From assembly GCA_945879625.1 (NCBI GenBank), contig CAMCVA010000007.1:1-64000 (forward strand): a DNA stretch of 64,000 nt, read 5' to 3'. Made by a program: the position numbers and the translations under genes. This document shows, piece after piece, positions 52,265 to 60,808 of the stretch. Every line of letters begins with the position of its first letter. Position 1 is the stretch's first letter. The notes under the pieces were generated by a model that made no database searches, was not told where the DNA came from, and worked only from the letters and a program-made list of their open reading frames with translations. This DNA is from Flavobacterium psychrophilum. Lineage in GTDB: Bacteria; Bacteroidota; Bacteroidia; Flavobacteriales; Flavobacteriaceae.

Positions 52265-53104
52265 CGGTAACCATTTGTTTTCGCCAAAATTAGGCTTTCG
52301 CTTTTCTAGAAACGCGTTTCTTCCCTCTTTGGCTTCTTCGGTCATGTAGGCCAAACGGGTGGCTTCGCCGGCAAAGACTTGTTGCCCTACCATGCCATCA
52401 TCGGTTAGGTTCATGGCGAATTTTAGCATTTTGATTGAGGTAGGCGATTTGGCCAATATTTCTTGAGCCCATTCAAAGGCCGTGTCTTCGAGTTCGTCAT
52501 GTGGAATTACGGCATTTACCATGCCCATGTCTAAGGCCTCTTGTGCCGAATAGTTGCGCCCCAGGAAAAAGATTTCTCGGGCTTTCTTTTGACCCACCAT
52601 TTTAGCCAAATAAGCTGATCCGTATCCCCCGTCAAAACTGGTTACATCGGCATCGGTTTGTTTGAAAATCGCGTGTTCTTTGCTGGCTAAAGTCAAATCA
52701 CAAACTACATGTAAGCTGTGTCCGCCGCCCACTGCCCATCCAGGAACTACGGCAATCACTACTTTGGGCATGAAGCGAATGAGGCGTTGCACCTCGAGTA
52801 TGTTTAAGCGGTGTTGGCCGTCATCGCCCACATAGCCTTGATGGCCACGCGCGTTTTGATCGCCACCGCTGCAAAACGAATACACGCCGTCTTTGGTAGA
52901 TGGTCCTTCAGCCGTGAGCAAAACTACACCTATAGACGTGTCTTCTTGGGCATCATAAAAAGCTTGGTACAATTCTGAGGTTGTTTTGGGACGAAAGGCA
53001 TTGCGCACATTGGGCCTGTTAAAGGCTATTCGTGCGACCCCCTGACATTTTTTGTAGGTAATGTCTTCAAATTCTCTGACGGTCTTCCATTTGATGGTGT
53101 GCAT
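52262..53104 (-). CDS. menB: 1,4-Dihydroxy-2-naphthoyl-CoA synthase
   Basis: 280 residues of the crotonase fold. The oxyanion-hole segment CSGGDQNARGHQGY (near 77) and AGWAVGGGHSLH-like GWAVGGGHSLHVVCD (near 120) are characteristic, as is the DGGYGSAYLAKMVG stretch (near 157). MenB closes the naphthoate ring from o-succinylbenzoyl-CoA. It follows 7 bases after the huge T9SS type B gene and precedes menA by 24 bases. The operon arrangement points to read-through from the T9SS gene or an internal promoter that I do not see. Confidence 0.96.
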   Translation of the reverse strand: MHTIKWKTVREFEDITYKKCQGVARIAFNRPNVRNAFRPKTTSELYQAFYDAQEDTSIGVVLLTAEGPSTKDGVYSFCSGGDQNARGHQGYVGDDGQHRLNILEVQRLIRFMPKVVIAVVPGWAVGGGHSLHVVCDLTLASKEHAIFKQTDADVTSFDGGYGSAYLAKMVGQKKAREIFFLGRNYSAQEALDMGMVNAVIPHDELEDTAFEWAQEILAKSPTSIKMLKFAMNLTDDGMVGQQVFAGEATRLAYMTEEAKEGRNAFLEKRKPNFGENKWLP

Positions 53105-53111
53105 ACTGATC

Positions 53112-56100
53112 TTATCTTTTTAATGTAAAATTTCCTTTGAGTTCTCTACCGTCTTCTCGAATAACTACAAACCAATAATCATCGGCGATGAGCTGATTGC
53201 CAATAAAATCGCCATTCCAACTGGCTTCGGCATCGAGGTATTTAATGAGTTTTCCTTGACGATCAAAGAGGTAAACTTTTAAATTGGGTTCTAGTTCGGA
53301 GTTTTTAATTTTCCAGAAATCATTGAATCCATCGCCATTAGGAGTGAAAAATTTAGGGTAATTTAAAATCCAAATTTCTTGATTAATTTTTCCACAACCC
53401 AATTTATCTTGTATGGTTAGAGTGTAGACATCGGCAGGCAAATTATCAAAGACATTGCTGTCTTGAAACGCGCCAGCATTTAGCGCATACTCATACCAAG
53501 TAGGATCAGATGCTACGATAGTAATGCTGTTTTCGGCGTTGGTCCAATCGACTATTTTAATGTCATCAATGGTGGGAACTGTTGATAAATTGACCGTAAT
53601 ACTTTGGCTAGTTGCGCAGGCTACATTTTGTAAACCATAAGAATTTGTTGCGGTGGCGGTGAGTAGCGTTTGACCGATTTGCGTAACGGTTACATCAGAG
53701 CCCACGGTACCGTCTGACCAGCTATAAGTGGTTATGGGTAAATTAGTCGTGGCGGCCGATACCGTTATGGAATTGGCATTGCATTTCAAGTAGATTGCGT
53801 CTAAATTTAAGGTAGGGATTTGACCGGCAAACACCTCAAACGAAGTGATTTCGTAGCAATTGGGCAAGGCATTAAAATGCAAGCGAGCATAGACAGTTTG
53901 CGGATTATTCGGTGGATTATAGGTTATTAAATTAGAAAGTGTGTTGGCTGAATTTTGCGCATCGGCTAAATTCTCGTGATAGGTTAAGGTATATAAAGCA
54001 GGGACTTGTGTACCCATAATTACTGGGGTTTGTACAGAAATATCAAAGGTTTCATTTCCTGTTATGAAAGCGTTACAAGTCACTATATCGTTGGGTTTGG
54101 TAATGCGCACAATAGAAACCAAACTATTTACGTCAAAGATTCGGTTCACAATGTTTCCGCAATCGTCTTGCACCTGAAAGGTATAAATGGCTGGGGGTAA
54201 ATTTAAAAATATATCAGAAGTGCCATTATCAAAAAAGAAAGGAACACCGTCTTTATCAACGATGGTATAATGCAAGGGTAATTTTCCATTCACTTCGAGC
54301 ACAACATCCAAATTGCCACTTGGCGAACAGGGCATGCGGTTGGCATCTAGAAATTCCAACACTTCATCAAAGATAAACGTTGGCGTGGTGAGCACCTGAA
54401 AACACAATCCATTGATGTTGTTCACGGTTCCTGAATTTACTTCGCTGCCATTTACATAGGATGAAAAAACCAGAATGATGCGAAACTCCCCGTTAAAATT
54501 CAAATTGTAATTGGTGCTATTATTTGTAAGCAAATAAGAAGTAACAACAGTAGGAACTGTACCGGCTACGTATGGGGTATTGGTGAATGGATTCCCCCAA
54601 ATTCCGGCTACAGGATCTATTAATTTTTGTAACCAAAACTTTTGATTGGTGTTTCCGTTACTGGCAAAATTTAAAGTCAAATCAAAGGTGCCGCAGTTGG
54701 ACTGTACATTGAAGGTGTTTTGTGTAATTGAATACCCATTTACAGTAAGTGTAATGGTGTTGGTGTAGCCACATTCGTCAAGACACAAAAATGTATAACT
54801 TCCGCCTGGTAAAGATCCCATATACCAATCGCCTGAGGCAATGATTTGTGTCGTGGCTACATAGGGAATCGGAAATAAAAAACCAGCAGGCGCGGCAGTA
54901 ACGGTAACCGATGATAATTTTCCGTTTAGGCTAAACAAATGCAAGGAACCAAATCCCAAGTCGCAACCGGGACGCTGATCGAAATCTAAGCCTTTATCAA
55001 CATACACAGGCACGGTTACATTTTCGGGAAGATACACTGTACCACAAGTATCGGTTACATCTAACGTATAATTTCCCATAGGCACAGGAGTGATGACCAA
55101 AAAACCGGCCGTGTTTATAAGCGCAGATACGTCATGTGGCAATGGGAACGGATAACTTGCTGGAGCAGCTGTTATAATTGCTACACCCACCTTGAATAAA
55201 GGTACACTCAATATAATTTGACCCGAATTGGTGGTGCACCCATTATTAATTCCGGCTGACAAAACATCTCCTGGTAACAAATTGATAGTGATTGATGTAG
55301 TGGCTGTATTGCCGCAGGCGTCGACAAGCGAAACAGCATAAGTTCCAAAAGGCACAAACTGAGAAGTGCTACCAAAATCAATGCTATTTGCTGAGAAAAT
55401 TGGATAAGATGCATTGTAGATAACCGGAGTAAAACCTGCTGGTGCCGAATTAAAAGTTAAGGTATAAGGCGGTGTGAAGTTGCTTACATTTAATCGGATG
55501 TAATCGTTATTACATCCTAAATTCATAACTAATGCATTTAGTGAAATTGTATTATTGGATAAAAACGAGTTGCTTACGGCTGCATTACAAGCATCTGTAA
55601 TAAGAATATCGTAATTGTAATTTTGGTTGGTATAGGTGGGTATCGTTTGCGAAATATCGAGACTTGTGGCATTACCCGAAGCAATGACTTGGTTATAAAT
55701 AATATCGGGGGCTCCACCAGGCGGATGAATCGTATATTGCACAGTGAGCGGATACGAAATTACAGTACCCGTGTTGGGCGTAATAGTTTGCGTAGCCAGT
55801 GTAGTATTACAGGAAGCTGGAATTGTACTCGAAAACACTGGGTTGGTTATGGTTAATCCGGTTGGATTGAGCAAAACATTAAACGTACTAACAACACCAA
55901 TTCCACAGGCATCAAATACACGAATTTTGTATACGCCCACCGGTAAATTAGAAAAGGTGTTTGACGTTTGTGCAGGAAACAAAACCGGTCCAAAAAATAT
56001 TTCGTAGTTCAAGGCGATTCCCGAAGTCACATTTACCGTTATAGTACTGGTTGTAGCGCAGGTTTGGTTTAGGCTGATAACCGTGAACTGCAGAGGTTGC

Positions 56101-56426
56101 ACCGAGCTAGTTATGGTTACATTTTGCTGCTGCTGCGAAGTAACCACATTATTGACGGTTTCCTTGGCTATAATCAAGTAGTCTCCGCCGGTTAATCCGC
56201 TTAAATTAGTTGAAGTTACTGTGGCATAAGGCACCACGGTGTCCGGTAATTTATATACAAAGTACTCTATCGCTCCTGCAGGATCTACTGATGAAGCAGC
56301 AAAGGTTAATGTAGCATTTCCAGCGCAGGTTTCTGGAGTTGGGGTTACCGTAAATGAAAAAGCGAAGAGGGATATTGGGGCGAACAACATACCAACTACT
56401 GAAAATAAAAATTTCAATTTGGTCAT
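53112..56426 (-). CDS. Large secreted protein with type B T9SS (gliding motility-associated) C-terminal domain
   Basis: 1104 residues. A signal peptide (about 1-22) is followed by many beta-sandwich units with regular Cys pairs and repeats of the form VDACGNTATTSITI, TFLCLDECGYTNTITL and IRVFDACGIG, roughly every 90-100 residues up to about 770, then PKD-like units (near 900-960, NLPITTYSWSDGTVGSDVTV). The end (about 1025-1104) is the type B domain, FFTPNGDGFNDFWKI. This resembles the large adhesins secreted by T9SS and attached to gliding cells. It sits between cvfB/PH and menB, so it was inserted into, or lies at an edge of, the men block. Function probably adhesion; unproven. Confidence 0.9.
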   Translation of the reverse strand: MTKLKFLFSVVGMLFAPISLFAFSFTVTPTPETCAGNATLTFAASSVDPAGAIEYFVYKLPDTVVPYATVTSTNLSGLTGGDYLIIAKETVNNVVTSQQQQNVTITSSVQPLQFTVISLNQTCATTSTITVNVTSGIALNYEIFFGPVLFPAQTSNTFSNLPVGVYKIRVFDACGIGVVSTFNVLLNPTGLTITNPVFSSTIPASCNTTLATQTITPNTGTVISYPLTVQYTIHPPGGAPDIIYNQVIASGNATSLDISQTIPTYTNQNYNYDILITDACNAAVSNSFLSNNTISLNALVMNLGCNNDYIRLNVSNFTPPYTLTFNSAPAGFTPVIYNASYPIFSANSIDFGSTSQFVPFGTYAVSLVDACGNTATTSITINLLPGDVLSAGINNGCTTNSGQIILSVPLFKVGVAIITAAPASYPFPLPHDVSALINTAGFLVITPVPMGNYTLDVTDTCGTVYLPENVTVPVYVDKGLDFDQRPGCDLGFGSLHLFSLNGKLSSVTVTAAPAGFLFPIPYVATTQIIASGDWYMGSLPGGSYTFLCLDECGYTNTITLTVNGYSITQNTFNVQSNCGTFDLTLNFASNGNTNQKFWLQKLIDPVAGIWGNPFTNTPYVAGTVPTVVTSYLLTNNSTNYNLNFNGEFRIILVFSSYVNGSEVNSGTVNNINGLCFQVLTTPTFIFDEVLEFLDANRMPCSPSGNLDVVLEVNGKLPLHYTIVDKDGVPFFFDNGTSDIFLNLPPAIYTFQVQDDCGNIVNRIFDVNSLVSIVRITKPNDIVTCNAFITGNETFDISVQTPVIMGTQVPALYTLTYHENLADAQNSANTLSNLITYNPPNNPQTVYARLHFNALPNCYEITSFEVFAGQIPTLNLDAIYLKCNANSITVSAATTNLPITTYSWSDGTVGSDVTVTQIGQTLLTATATNSYGLQNVACATSQSITVNLSTVPTIDDIKIVDWTNAENSITIVASDPTWYEYALNAGAFQDSNVFDNLPADVYTLTIQDKLGCGKINQEIWILNYPKFFTPNGDGFNDFWKIKNSELEPNLKVYLFDRQGKLIKYLDAEASWNGDFIGNQLIADDYWFVVIREDGRELKGNFTLKR

Positions 56427-56458
56427 TAGTAATTATATTTGTAAAAAATTTGAGTAAT

Positions 56459-56466
56459 CAAATATA
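56459..56466 (-). promoter_or_regulatory. Candidate promoter of the T9SS type B gene
   Basis: TATATTTG on the - strand, 32 nt before the ATG at 56426, a match to TAnnTTTG. It may also drive menB, menA, the MBL, TPR and menC genes downstream. Confidence 0.6.
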
Positions 56467-56512
56467 CTTTCTTTACCCGAAAAAAAGCACCTAAATAAGT
56501 ATAAAATCTACC

Positions 56513-56947
56513 ATGAAACACTTTTTCTCAACAAACAACCTTGCAACTGTTGCCATCTTGTGGGCACTAGTCTTTTTTATGGGTTCGTTGCTTTATATCG
56601 ACATCAAATCGGAGAGCACCAGTAGTGTGCATGTACTGATGATTTCGATAATTATTATGGTAATTCTGTGGATACTTTTTGACACCCGTTATGTAATTCG
56701 CGATGGATTTCTATTTTACCGTTCAGGACCCTTTCGCGGTCGAATTGACATCCAAAAAATTCAAAAAATAGAATACTTCTCTGGCATGCATGTGCCCGTA
56801 ACTATGAAACCTGCGCTCGACACCAAAGGGTTTATCATTACCTACGACACCCTCAACGAAGTGTACGTTTCTCCGCAAAAAAAGGAAAAATTTATCGCAA
56901 AATTATTGGAATTAAATCCGAGAATTGTGGTAGTGAAGGGGTTTTAG
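56513..56947 (+). CDS. Membrane protein with a PH-like domain
   Basis: 144 residues. Two hydrophobic helices (about 10-30 and 42-58) precede a bacterial PH-like domain (YVIRDGFLFYRSGPFRGRI near 62 with YVSPQKKEKFIAKLLEL near the end). The domain should face the cytoplasm. Function is not known. The gene is on the opposite strand to the surrounding men block and is bounded on its 3' side by a hairpin repeat (56995-57117), which suggests an inserted or moved segment. Confidence 0.78.
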   Translation: MKHFFSTNNLATVAILWALVFFMGSLLYIDIKSESTSSVHVLMISIIIMVILWILFDTRYVIRDGFLFYRSGPFRGRIDIQKIQKIEYFSGMHVPVTMKPALDTKGFIITYDTLNEVYVSPQKKEKFIAKLLELNPRIVVVKGF

Positions 56948-56994
56948 TTTGAAACAAGTTTCTTTCCGTTTTATTCCACTACTTTCTAAAAAAG

Positions 56995-57117
56995 GTTTCA
57001 AGTTGCAGGTTTCAGGTTATATAAATTATACTTAGATAATTTGTATGTAAAGGAGCTATAGCGAAGCGGATTTATTTATTTCGTGAAACTTGAAACCTGA
57101 AACCTGAAACTTGAAAC
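56995..57117. repeat. Long inverted pair of TTTCARG heptamer arrays
   Basis: Left arm 56995-57018 (TTTCAAG, TTGCAGG, TTTCAGG units) pairs with the right arm 57094-57117, which on the other strand has the same units; only one base differs over 24. The right array extends left by one more unit to 57089. The loop of 75 bases contains AGCTATAGCGAAGCGG and no gene. It lies between the convergent PH and cvfB genes. On the - strand the left arm is followed by a T run, so it could also end transcription of cvfB. Confidence 0.9.
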
Positions 57118-57145
57118 AAAAATAAAGTAGTTGTTAGTATACTTC

Positions 57146-57982
57146 CTAAATCAAATATATCCCATCGGCCTTAATCTCAATCAACTTGTCTTTATACAAA
57201 GCTCCAATGGCTTTTTTAAAGGTTTTCTTGCTCATTTTCAACACCGATTTAATGTCTTCCGGGTGGCTGTTGTCGTGCAATCGCAAGAATCCCCTACTGG
57301 CTTTGAGTTCGTCTAGAATATATTGGGCATTGGGCTCCACTTTTTCATAACCAAACGCTTGTAAGGACACATCAATTTTGTTGTCGGGACGAATGTGTTT
57401 AATAAATCCCCGCAGGCGATCGCCGGTGCGAATGGCATCATCATACACTTCATCTTTATATAATAGGCCTTTATGCTGTTCGTTGATGATCACGTTGATA
57501 CCAATATCGGTAATGTGCGACACGATTAAGTCTACTTCATCGCCTTGTCGAATAGTGAGTTCATCATTAGACAAAAATTGGTTGGTTTTACTCGAGGCCA
57601 CCAATCGATTGGATTTGGGATCCATAAACATATACACCAAATAGCGCTTACCTTTTTCCATGGGACGGGCTTGGGCAGCAAAGGGCACAAACAAATCTTT
57701 TTCCAATCCCCAATCCAAAAAAGCGCCCACTTGGTTCACATAATTCACGCGCAACAAAGCAAATTCATTGAGCAAAATATAGGGCTCCAAGGTGGTGGCT
57801 ACCGGACGTTCTTCGTGATCCAAATACACAAAAACAGCAAGTGAATCGCCTACTTTGATGTAGTTGGGCACGTATTTATTGGGAAGCAAAATTCCAACAT
57901 CCTCTACTCCTTCCCCTAAAAAAAGCCCTACTTTGGTGTCGCGCAAAACGGTTAGTGTATTGTATTGTCCAATGGCTATCAT
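57146..57982 (-). CDS. CvfB-like S1 RNA-binding protein
   Basis: 278 residues. Three S1-type OB folds: about 1-65 (TKVGLFLGEGVEDVG), 70-140 (VNYVNQVGAFLDWGLEKDLFVP) and 145-215 (IVSHITDIGINVIINEQHKGLL), then a C-terminal winged helix (about 225-278, LRLHDNSHPEDIKSVLKMSKKTFKKAIGALYKD). This is the layout of CvfB, a virulence regulator that binds RNA in Staphylococcus. It lies 18 bases after menD on the same strand, forming an operon, so it may be coregulated with quinone synthesis; its RNA targets here are unknown. Confidence 0.88.
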   Translation of the reverse strand: MIAIGQYNTLTVLRDTKVGLFLGEGVEDVGILLPNKYVPNYIKVGDSLAVFVYLDHEERPVATTLEPYILLNEFALLRVNYVNQVGAFLDWGLEKDLFVPFAAQARPMEKGKRYLVYMFMDPKSNRLVASSKTNQFLSNDELTIRQGDEVDLIVSHITDIGINVIINEQHKGLLYKDEVYDDAIRTGDRLRGFIKHIRPDNKIDVSLQAFGYEKVEPNAQYILDELKASRGFLRLHDNSHPEDIKSVLKMSKKTFKKAIGALYKDKLIEIKADGIYLI

Positions 57983-58000
57983 AAGCTTTTTATTTTTTTG

Positions 58001-59653
58001 TTATTGAATGGCCGCAAAGTAATCGTTCAAGTAGCCGTCATTGGCCAAAGTTGGTGTAAACACTTCCAATAAGACCGGTTTGTCATTTTGTTGCCAAAGT
58101 TGACTATAAGCTTCACTCAAACTTTCGACCGAACTGGCTGTAAGATATTCAAATCCGTACATGGTGGCCAAATGCTGGGCTGTATAACAATGTGCGGTTT
58201 CAAAATAGGTGTGAAATAATTCATTTTCTTGGTGTCCAGGCAAAATTCGAAAAATTCCACCGCCGCCATTATTGAGTAAGATGATTTTAAAATTCTTTGG
58301 GATATAGGCGTTCCACAAGGCATTGCTGTCGTAGAAAAAACCAATGTCTCCCGTTATTAATAGTGTGGGCAATTTACTACCAACCGCCGCACCAATAGCT
58401 GTAGAAGTGCTGCCGTCAATTCCGCTGGTACCTCTGTTGCAAAATACCGAAACCGTTGGGTTATTGAACACCAATTGCGCATAGCGAATGGCCGAGCTAT
58501 TACTCAACTGCAATTGCCAGCCATCGGGAATGTTGGGCAAAATATGGTCAAATGCTTTCAAGTCACAAAATGGCAAGCTTTGCATAAACTCCTGCTGTTT
58601 GGCTGTCCGATACTGCTGAATTGCATTGGCCGACTGTTTATAGTTACTTGGCGTATGCAAATTCAATAAAGGCGTAAAAAACGCAGTTGGATTTAATTTA
58701 ATATGCTCAGTCAAATACCCAAACGTATCATATGCCCGCAATGGATCAACATGCCAATGAGCTTGCGCGGGATAATTGCGCAAAAAAACCTTTACACGTT
58801 TGGAGACAATCATGCCGCCTAAAGTAACTAAAATTTCAGGTCTAAATTCTTTAAAATCAGTTGATTTAAACGCGGTAATTAAGGAATCAATCGAACTAAT
58901 AAAACTGGGGTGATGCACATTTGAAGTGCTTTCGCAAAACACCAAAACAGAAGGGTCATTGGCCCAATACTCAATTACTTGGGGCGAAATCGCATGCGGC
59001 GGATGGGTTCCGATTACAATTAATTTTTTAGTACTCTTTTGCCAGTAATTATACAAAGAGGATAAGTCTGTATTGGATTCGACTGATTCTATAGCTAACT
59101 TACTGAGTTGGGCTTCAATCGTATAGGCTGAAACAGTATCATACAAGGGTTCCTCAAACGGAACATTGATGTGAACAGGGCATTTTTTATGGATCGCGGT
59201 GTCTAAGGCCTCGCAGATTTTACGGTCATTTTCAGGCGAATACTCTTCGGTCAAATTGGCGTTGTAGCCCGAGTGATTGGCAAATACATTGGCTTGGCGA
59301 ATGGTTTGTCCGTCGCCAATGTCAATTTTATTGAGTGGTCTATCGGCTGAAACTACAATGAGCGGGATTTCACTGTAGAAAGCCTCAGCAAAAGCGGGAT
59401 AATAATTGAGTAAGGCTGAACCCGAGGTGCAAACTACAGCCACTGATTGTTGGGTTTGTTGGGCAATTCCCAAGGCAAAAAAGGCTGCGCAGCGCTCATC
59501 GGCGATGCTGTAACACGTAAATTCCGGATTGGACGCAAACCCAATGGTGAGCGGCGCATTGCGCGACCCTGGTGAAAGTACGATTTGCGTAACTCCTTTG
59601 GCTGCAAACACTTGCAGAATACTTTGCGCTAAAGGAATTTTGGGATAAATCAT
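58001..59653 (-). CDS. menD: SEPHCHC synthase, MenD
   Basis: 550 residues of the thiamine diphosphate-dependent family. The N-terminal SPGSRNAPLTIGF (near 26) and the TPP pyrophosphate region TGDIGFFYDSNALWN (near 426) are characteristic. It joins isochorismate with the succinic semialdehyde unit from 2-oxoglutarate, the first committed step of menaquinone synthesis. It is the first gene of its operon, with a clear promoter 34 nt upstream, and cvfB follows. menF and menH are not seen in the window. Confidence 0.95.
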   Translation of the reverse strand: MIYPKIPLAQSILQVFAAKGVTQIVLSPGSRNAPLTIGFASNPEFTCYSIADERCAAFFALGIAQQTQQSVAVVCTSGSALLNYYPAFAEAFYSEIPLIVVSADRPLNKIDIGDGQTIRQANVFANHSGYNANLTEEYSPENDRKICEALDTAIHKKCPVHINVPFEEPLYDTVSAYTIEAQLSKLAIESVESNTDLSSLYNYWQKSTKKLIVIGTHPPHAISPQVIEYWANDPSVLVFCESTSNVHHPSFISSIDSLITAFKSTDFKEFRPEILVTLGGMIVSKRVKVFLRNYPAQAHWHVDPLRAYDTFGYLTEHIKLNPTAFFTPLLNLHTPSNYKQSANAIQQYRTAKQQEFMQSLPFCDLKAFDHILPNIPDGWQLQLSNSSAIRYAQLVFNNPTVSVFCNRGTSGIDGSTSTAIGAAVGSKLPTLLITGDIGFFYDSNALWNAYIPKNFKIILLNNGGGGIFRILPGHQENELFHTYFETAHCYTAQHLATMYGFEYLTASSVESLSEAYSQLWQQNDKPVLLEVFTPTLANDGYLNDYFAAIQ

Positions 59654-59687
59654 GAGTGATAAACTAGTTGCTTGTTGTAAAGCGCCA

Positions 59688-59695
59688 CAAATTTA
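59688..59695 (-). promoter_or_regulatory. Candidate promoter of menD
   Basis: TAAATTTG on the - strand, 34 nt before the menD ATG, a match to TAnnTTTG. Confidence 0.62.
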
Positions 59696-59740
59696 CTATT
59701 CCATTTGTTAGTTTGTACATGAATAGCTCAGAATCTTCTT

Positions 59741-59748
59741 TATATTTG
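59741..59748 (+). promoter_or_regulatory. Candidate promoter of the GNAT gene
   Basis: TATATTTG, a match to TAnnTTTG, 19 nt before the ATG at 59768. It is divergent to the menD promoter. Confidence 0.6.
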
Positions 59749-59767
59749 TGGCAATTAATTTACACCT

Positions 59768-60262
59768 ATGTCTTTTATACTTCGACCCGCTACTTCGCAT
59801 GATATTCCTCAAATCTTAGCGATTGTAAACCATACCATTGCTACCTCAACGGCCAATTACAATTACGAAGCCCAAACCCTAGCCGAACAAATGGCTTGGT
59901 TTGAAGCCAAACAACAGCAAAATTTTCCCGTAATTGTGGCAGCAGAAAACGACCTTGTATTTGGATATGGCACCTACGGAACGTTTCGAGAAAAAATAGG
60001 CTACCAATACACCGTGGAGCATTCGGTATATGTAAAAACTGACCAGCAAGGCAAAGGCATTGGTAAAACCCTACTTACTCAATTGATTGCACAAGCCAAA
60101 GCAGAAGGCTATCATGTAATGGTGGGTGGCATAGATGCCAATAATACCAAAAGCATTGCCTTTAATCAAAAAATGGGATTTGAAATTGTGGGCCATTTAA
60201 AACAAGTGGGCTACAAATTTGATCAGTGGTTAGACCTTTGTTTTATACAGCGTATTTTATAA
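59768..60262 (+). CDS. GNAT-family N-acetyltransferase (Pat/Bar-like)
   Basis: 164 residues. The acetyl-CoA site is visible as VYVKTDQQGKGIGKTLLTQLI (near 88-108, with the QGKGIG motif), and the segment MVGGIDANNTKSIAFNQKMGFEIVG (near 118) is typical of the phosphinothricin acetyltransferase group. Members acetylate amino acids or amino-acid analogues; the natural substrate here is not known. The gene is convergent with gpx, only 3 bases between stop codons. Confidence 0.88.
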   Translation: MSFILRPATSHDIPQILAIVNHTIATSTANYNYEAQTLAEQMAWFEAKQQQNFPVIVAAENDLVFGYGTYGTFREKIGYQYTVEHSVYVKTDQQGKGIGKTLLTQLIAQAKAEGYHVMVGGIDANNTKSIAFNQKMGFEIVGHLKQVGYKFDQWLDLCFIQRIL

Positions 60263-60265
60263 CAA

Positions 60266-60808
60266 TTACTTAGTAATCCAACCAATGATGGCTGGGTCTG
60301 TTGGCGAAACTCCGGTGGGAATTACTTTTTCTAACATTCCTTTTTCGTTGATCAAGTACTTTTGAAAATTCCATTTTACAGAAGAATCTTGCAATCCGTT
60401 GTATTTTTTTTCGGTTAAATACTGATAGACGGGGTGCTTCTTTTTGCCTTTCACGGTAATCTTGGCCATCATGGGAAAGCTGACGCCAAAATTCTTTTTG
60501 CAAAACGTTGCTATCTCAGTATTACTGCCCGGTTCTTGCGAAAAGAAATCATTACACGGAAACCCGATGATTACAAAATTTTGGTTTTTGTATTGGGTAT
60601 ACAATTCTTGTAAATCTTTGTATTGCGGGGTATAACCACATTCTGAAGCGGTATTCACAATCATGATTTTCTTGCCTTTCAGTTGAGCAAAATCATAGGT
60701 ATTTCCGGCAATATCTTCTACTTTAAAACCATGAATCGAAGTTGGAATCGATTGAGCATTAGCCGCAAAAGCAACCAATACAAGTACTAAATTGATTATT
60801 TTTTTCAT
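60266..60808 (-). CDS. Exported glutathione peroxidase-like protein
   Basis: 180 residues with a signal peptide (about 1-19, ending ANAQ). The peroxidatic Cys is Cys57 in NTASECGYT, and Trp146-Asn147 (KWNF) complete most of the tetrad. The usual Gln of FPCNQF is Asp87 here (FPCNDF). Such periplasmic members often use thioredoxin-like reductants instead of glutathione, so peroxide reduction is likely but the donor is unknown. The start overlaps the stop of the CcsBA gene by one base (TAATG), so it is translationally coupled to cytochrome c maturation. Confidence 0.87.
   Translation of the reverse strand: MKKIINLVLVLVAFAANAQSIPTSIHGFKVEDIAGNTYDFAQLKGKKIMIVNTASECGYTPQYKDLQELYTQYKNQNFVIIGFPCNDFFSQEPGSNTEIATFCKKNFGVSFPMMAKITVKGKKKHPVYQYLTEKKYNGLQDSSVKWNFQKYLINEKGMLEKVIPTGVSPTDPAIIGWITK

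Noticed and set aside
56513..57117. Insertion sequence
   Set aside because: There is no transposase frame and no target-site duplication that I can see; the inverted repeats are made of a dispersed heptamer, so only a weak case for mobility remains.
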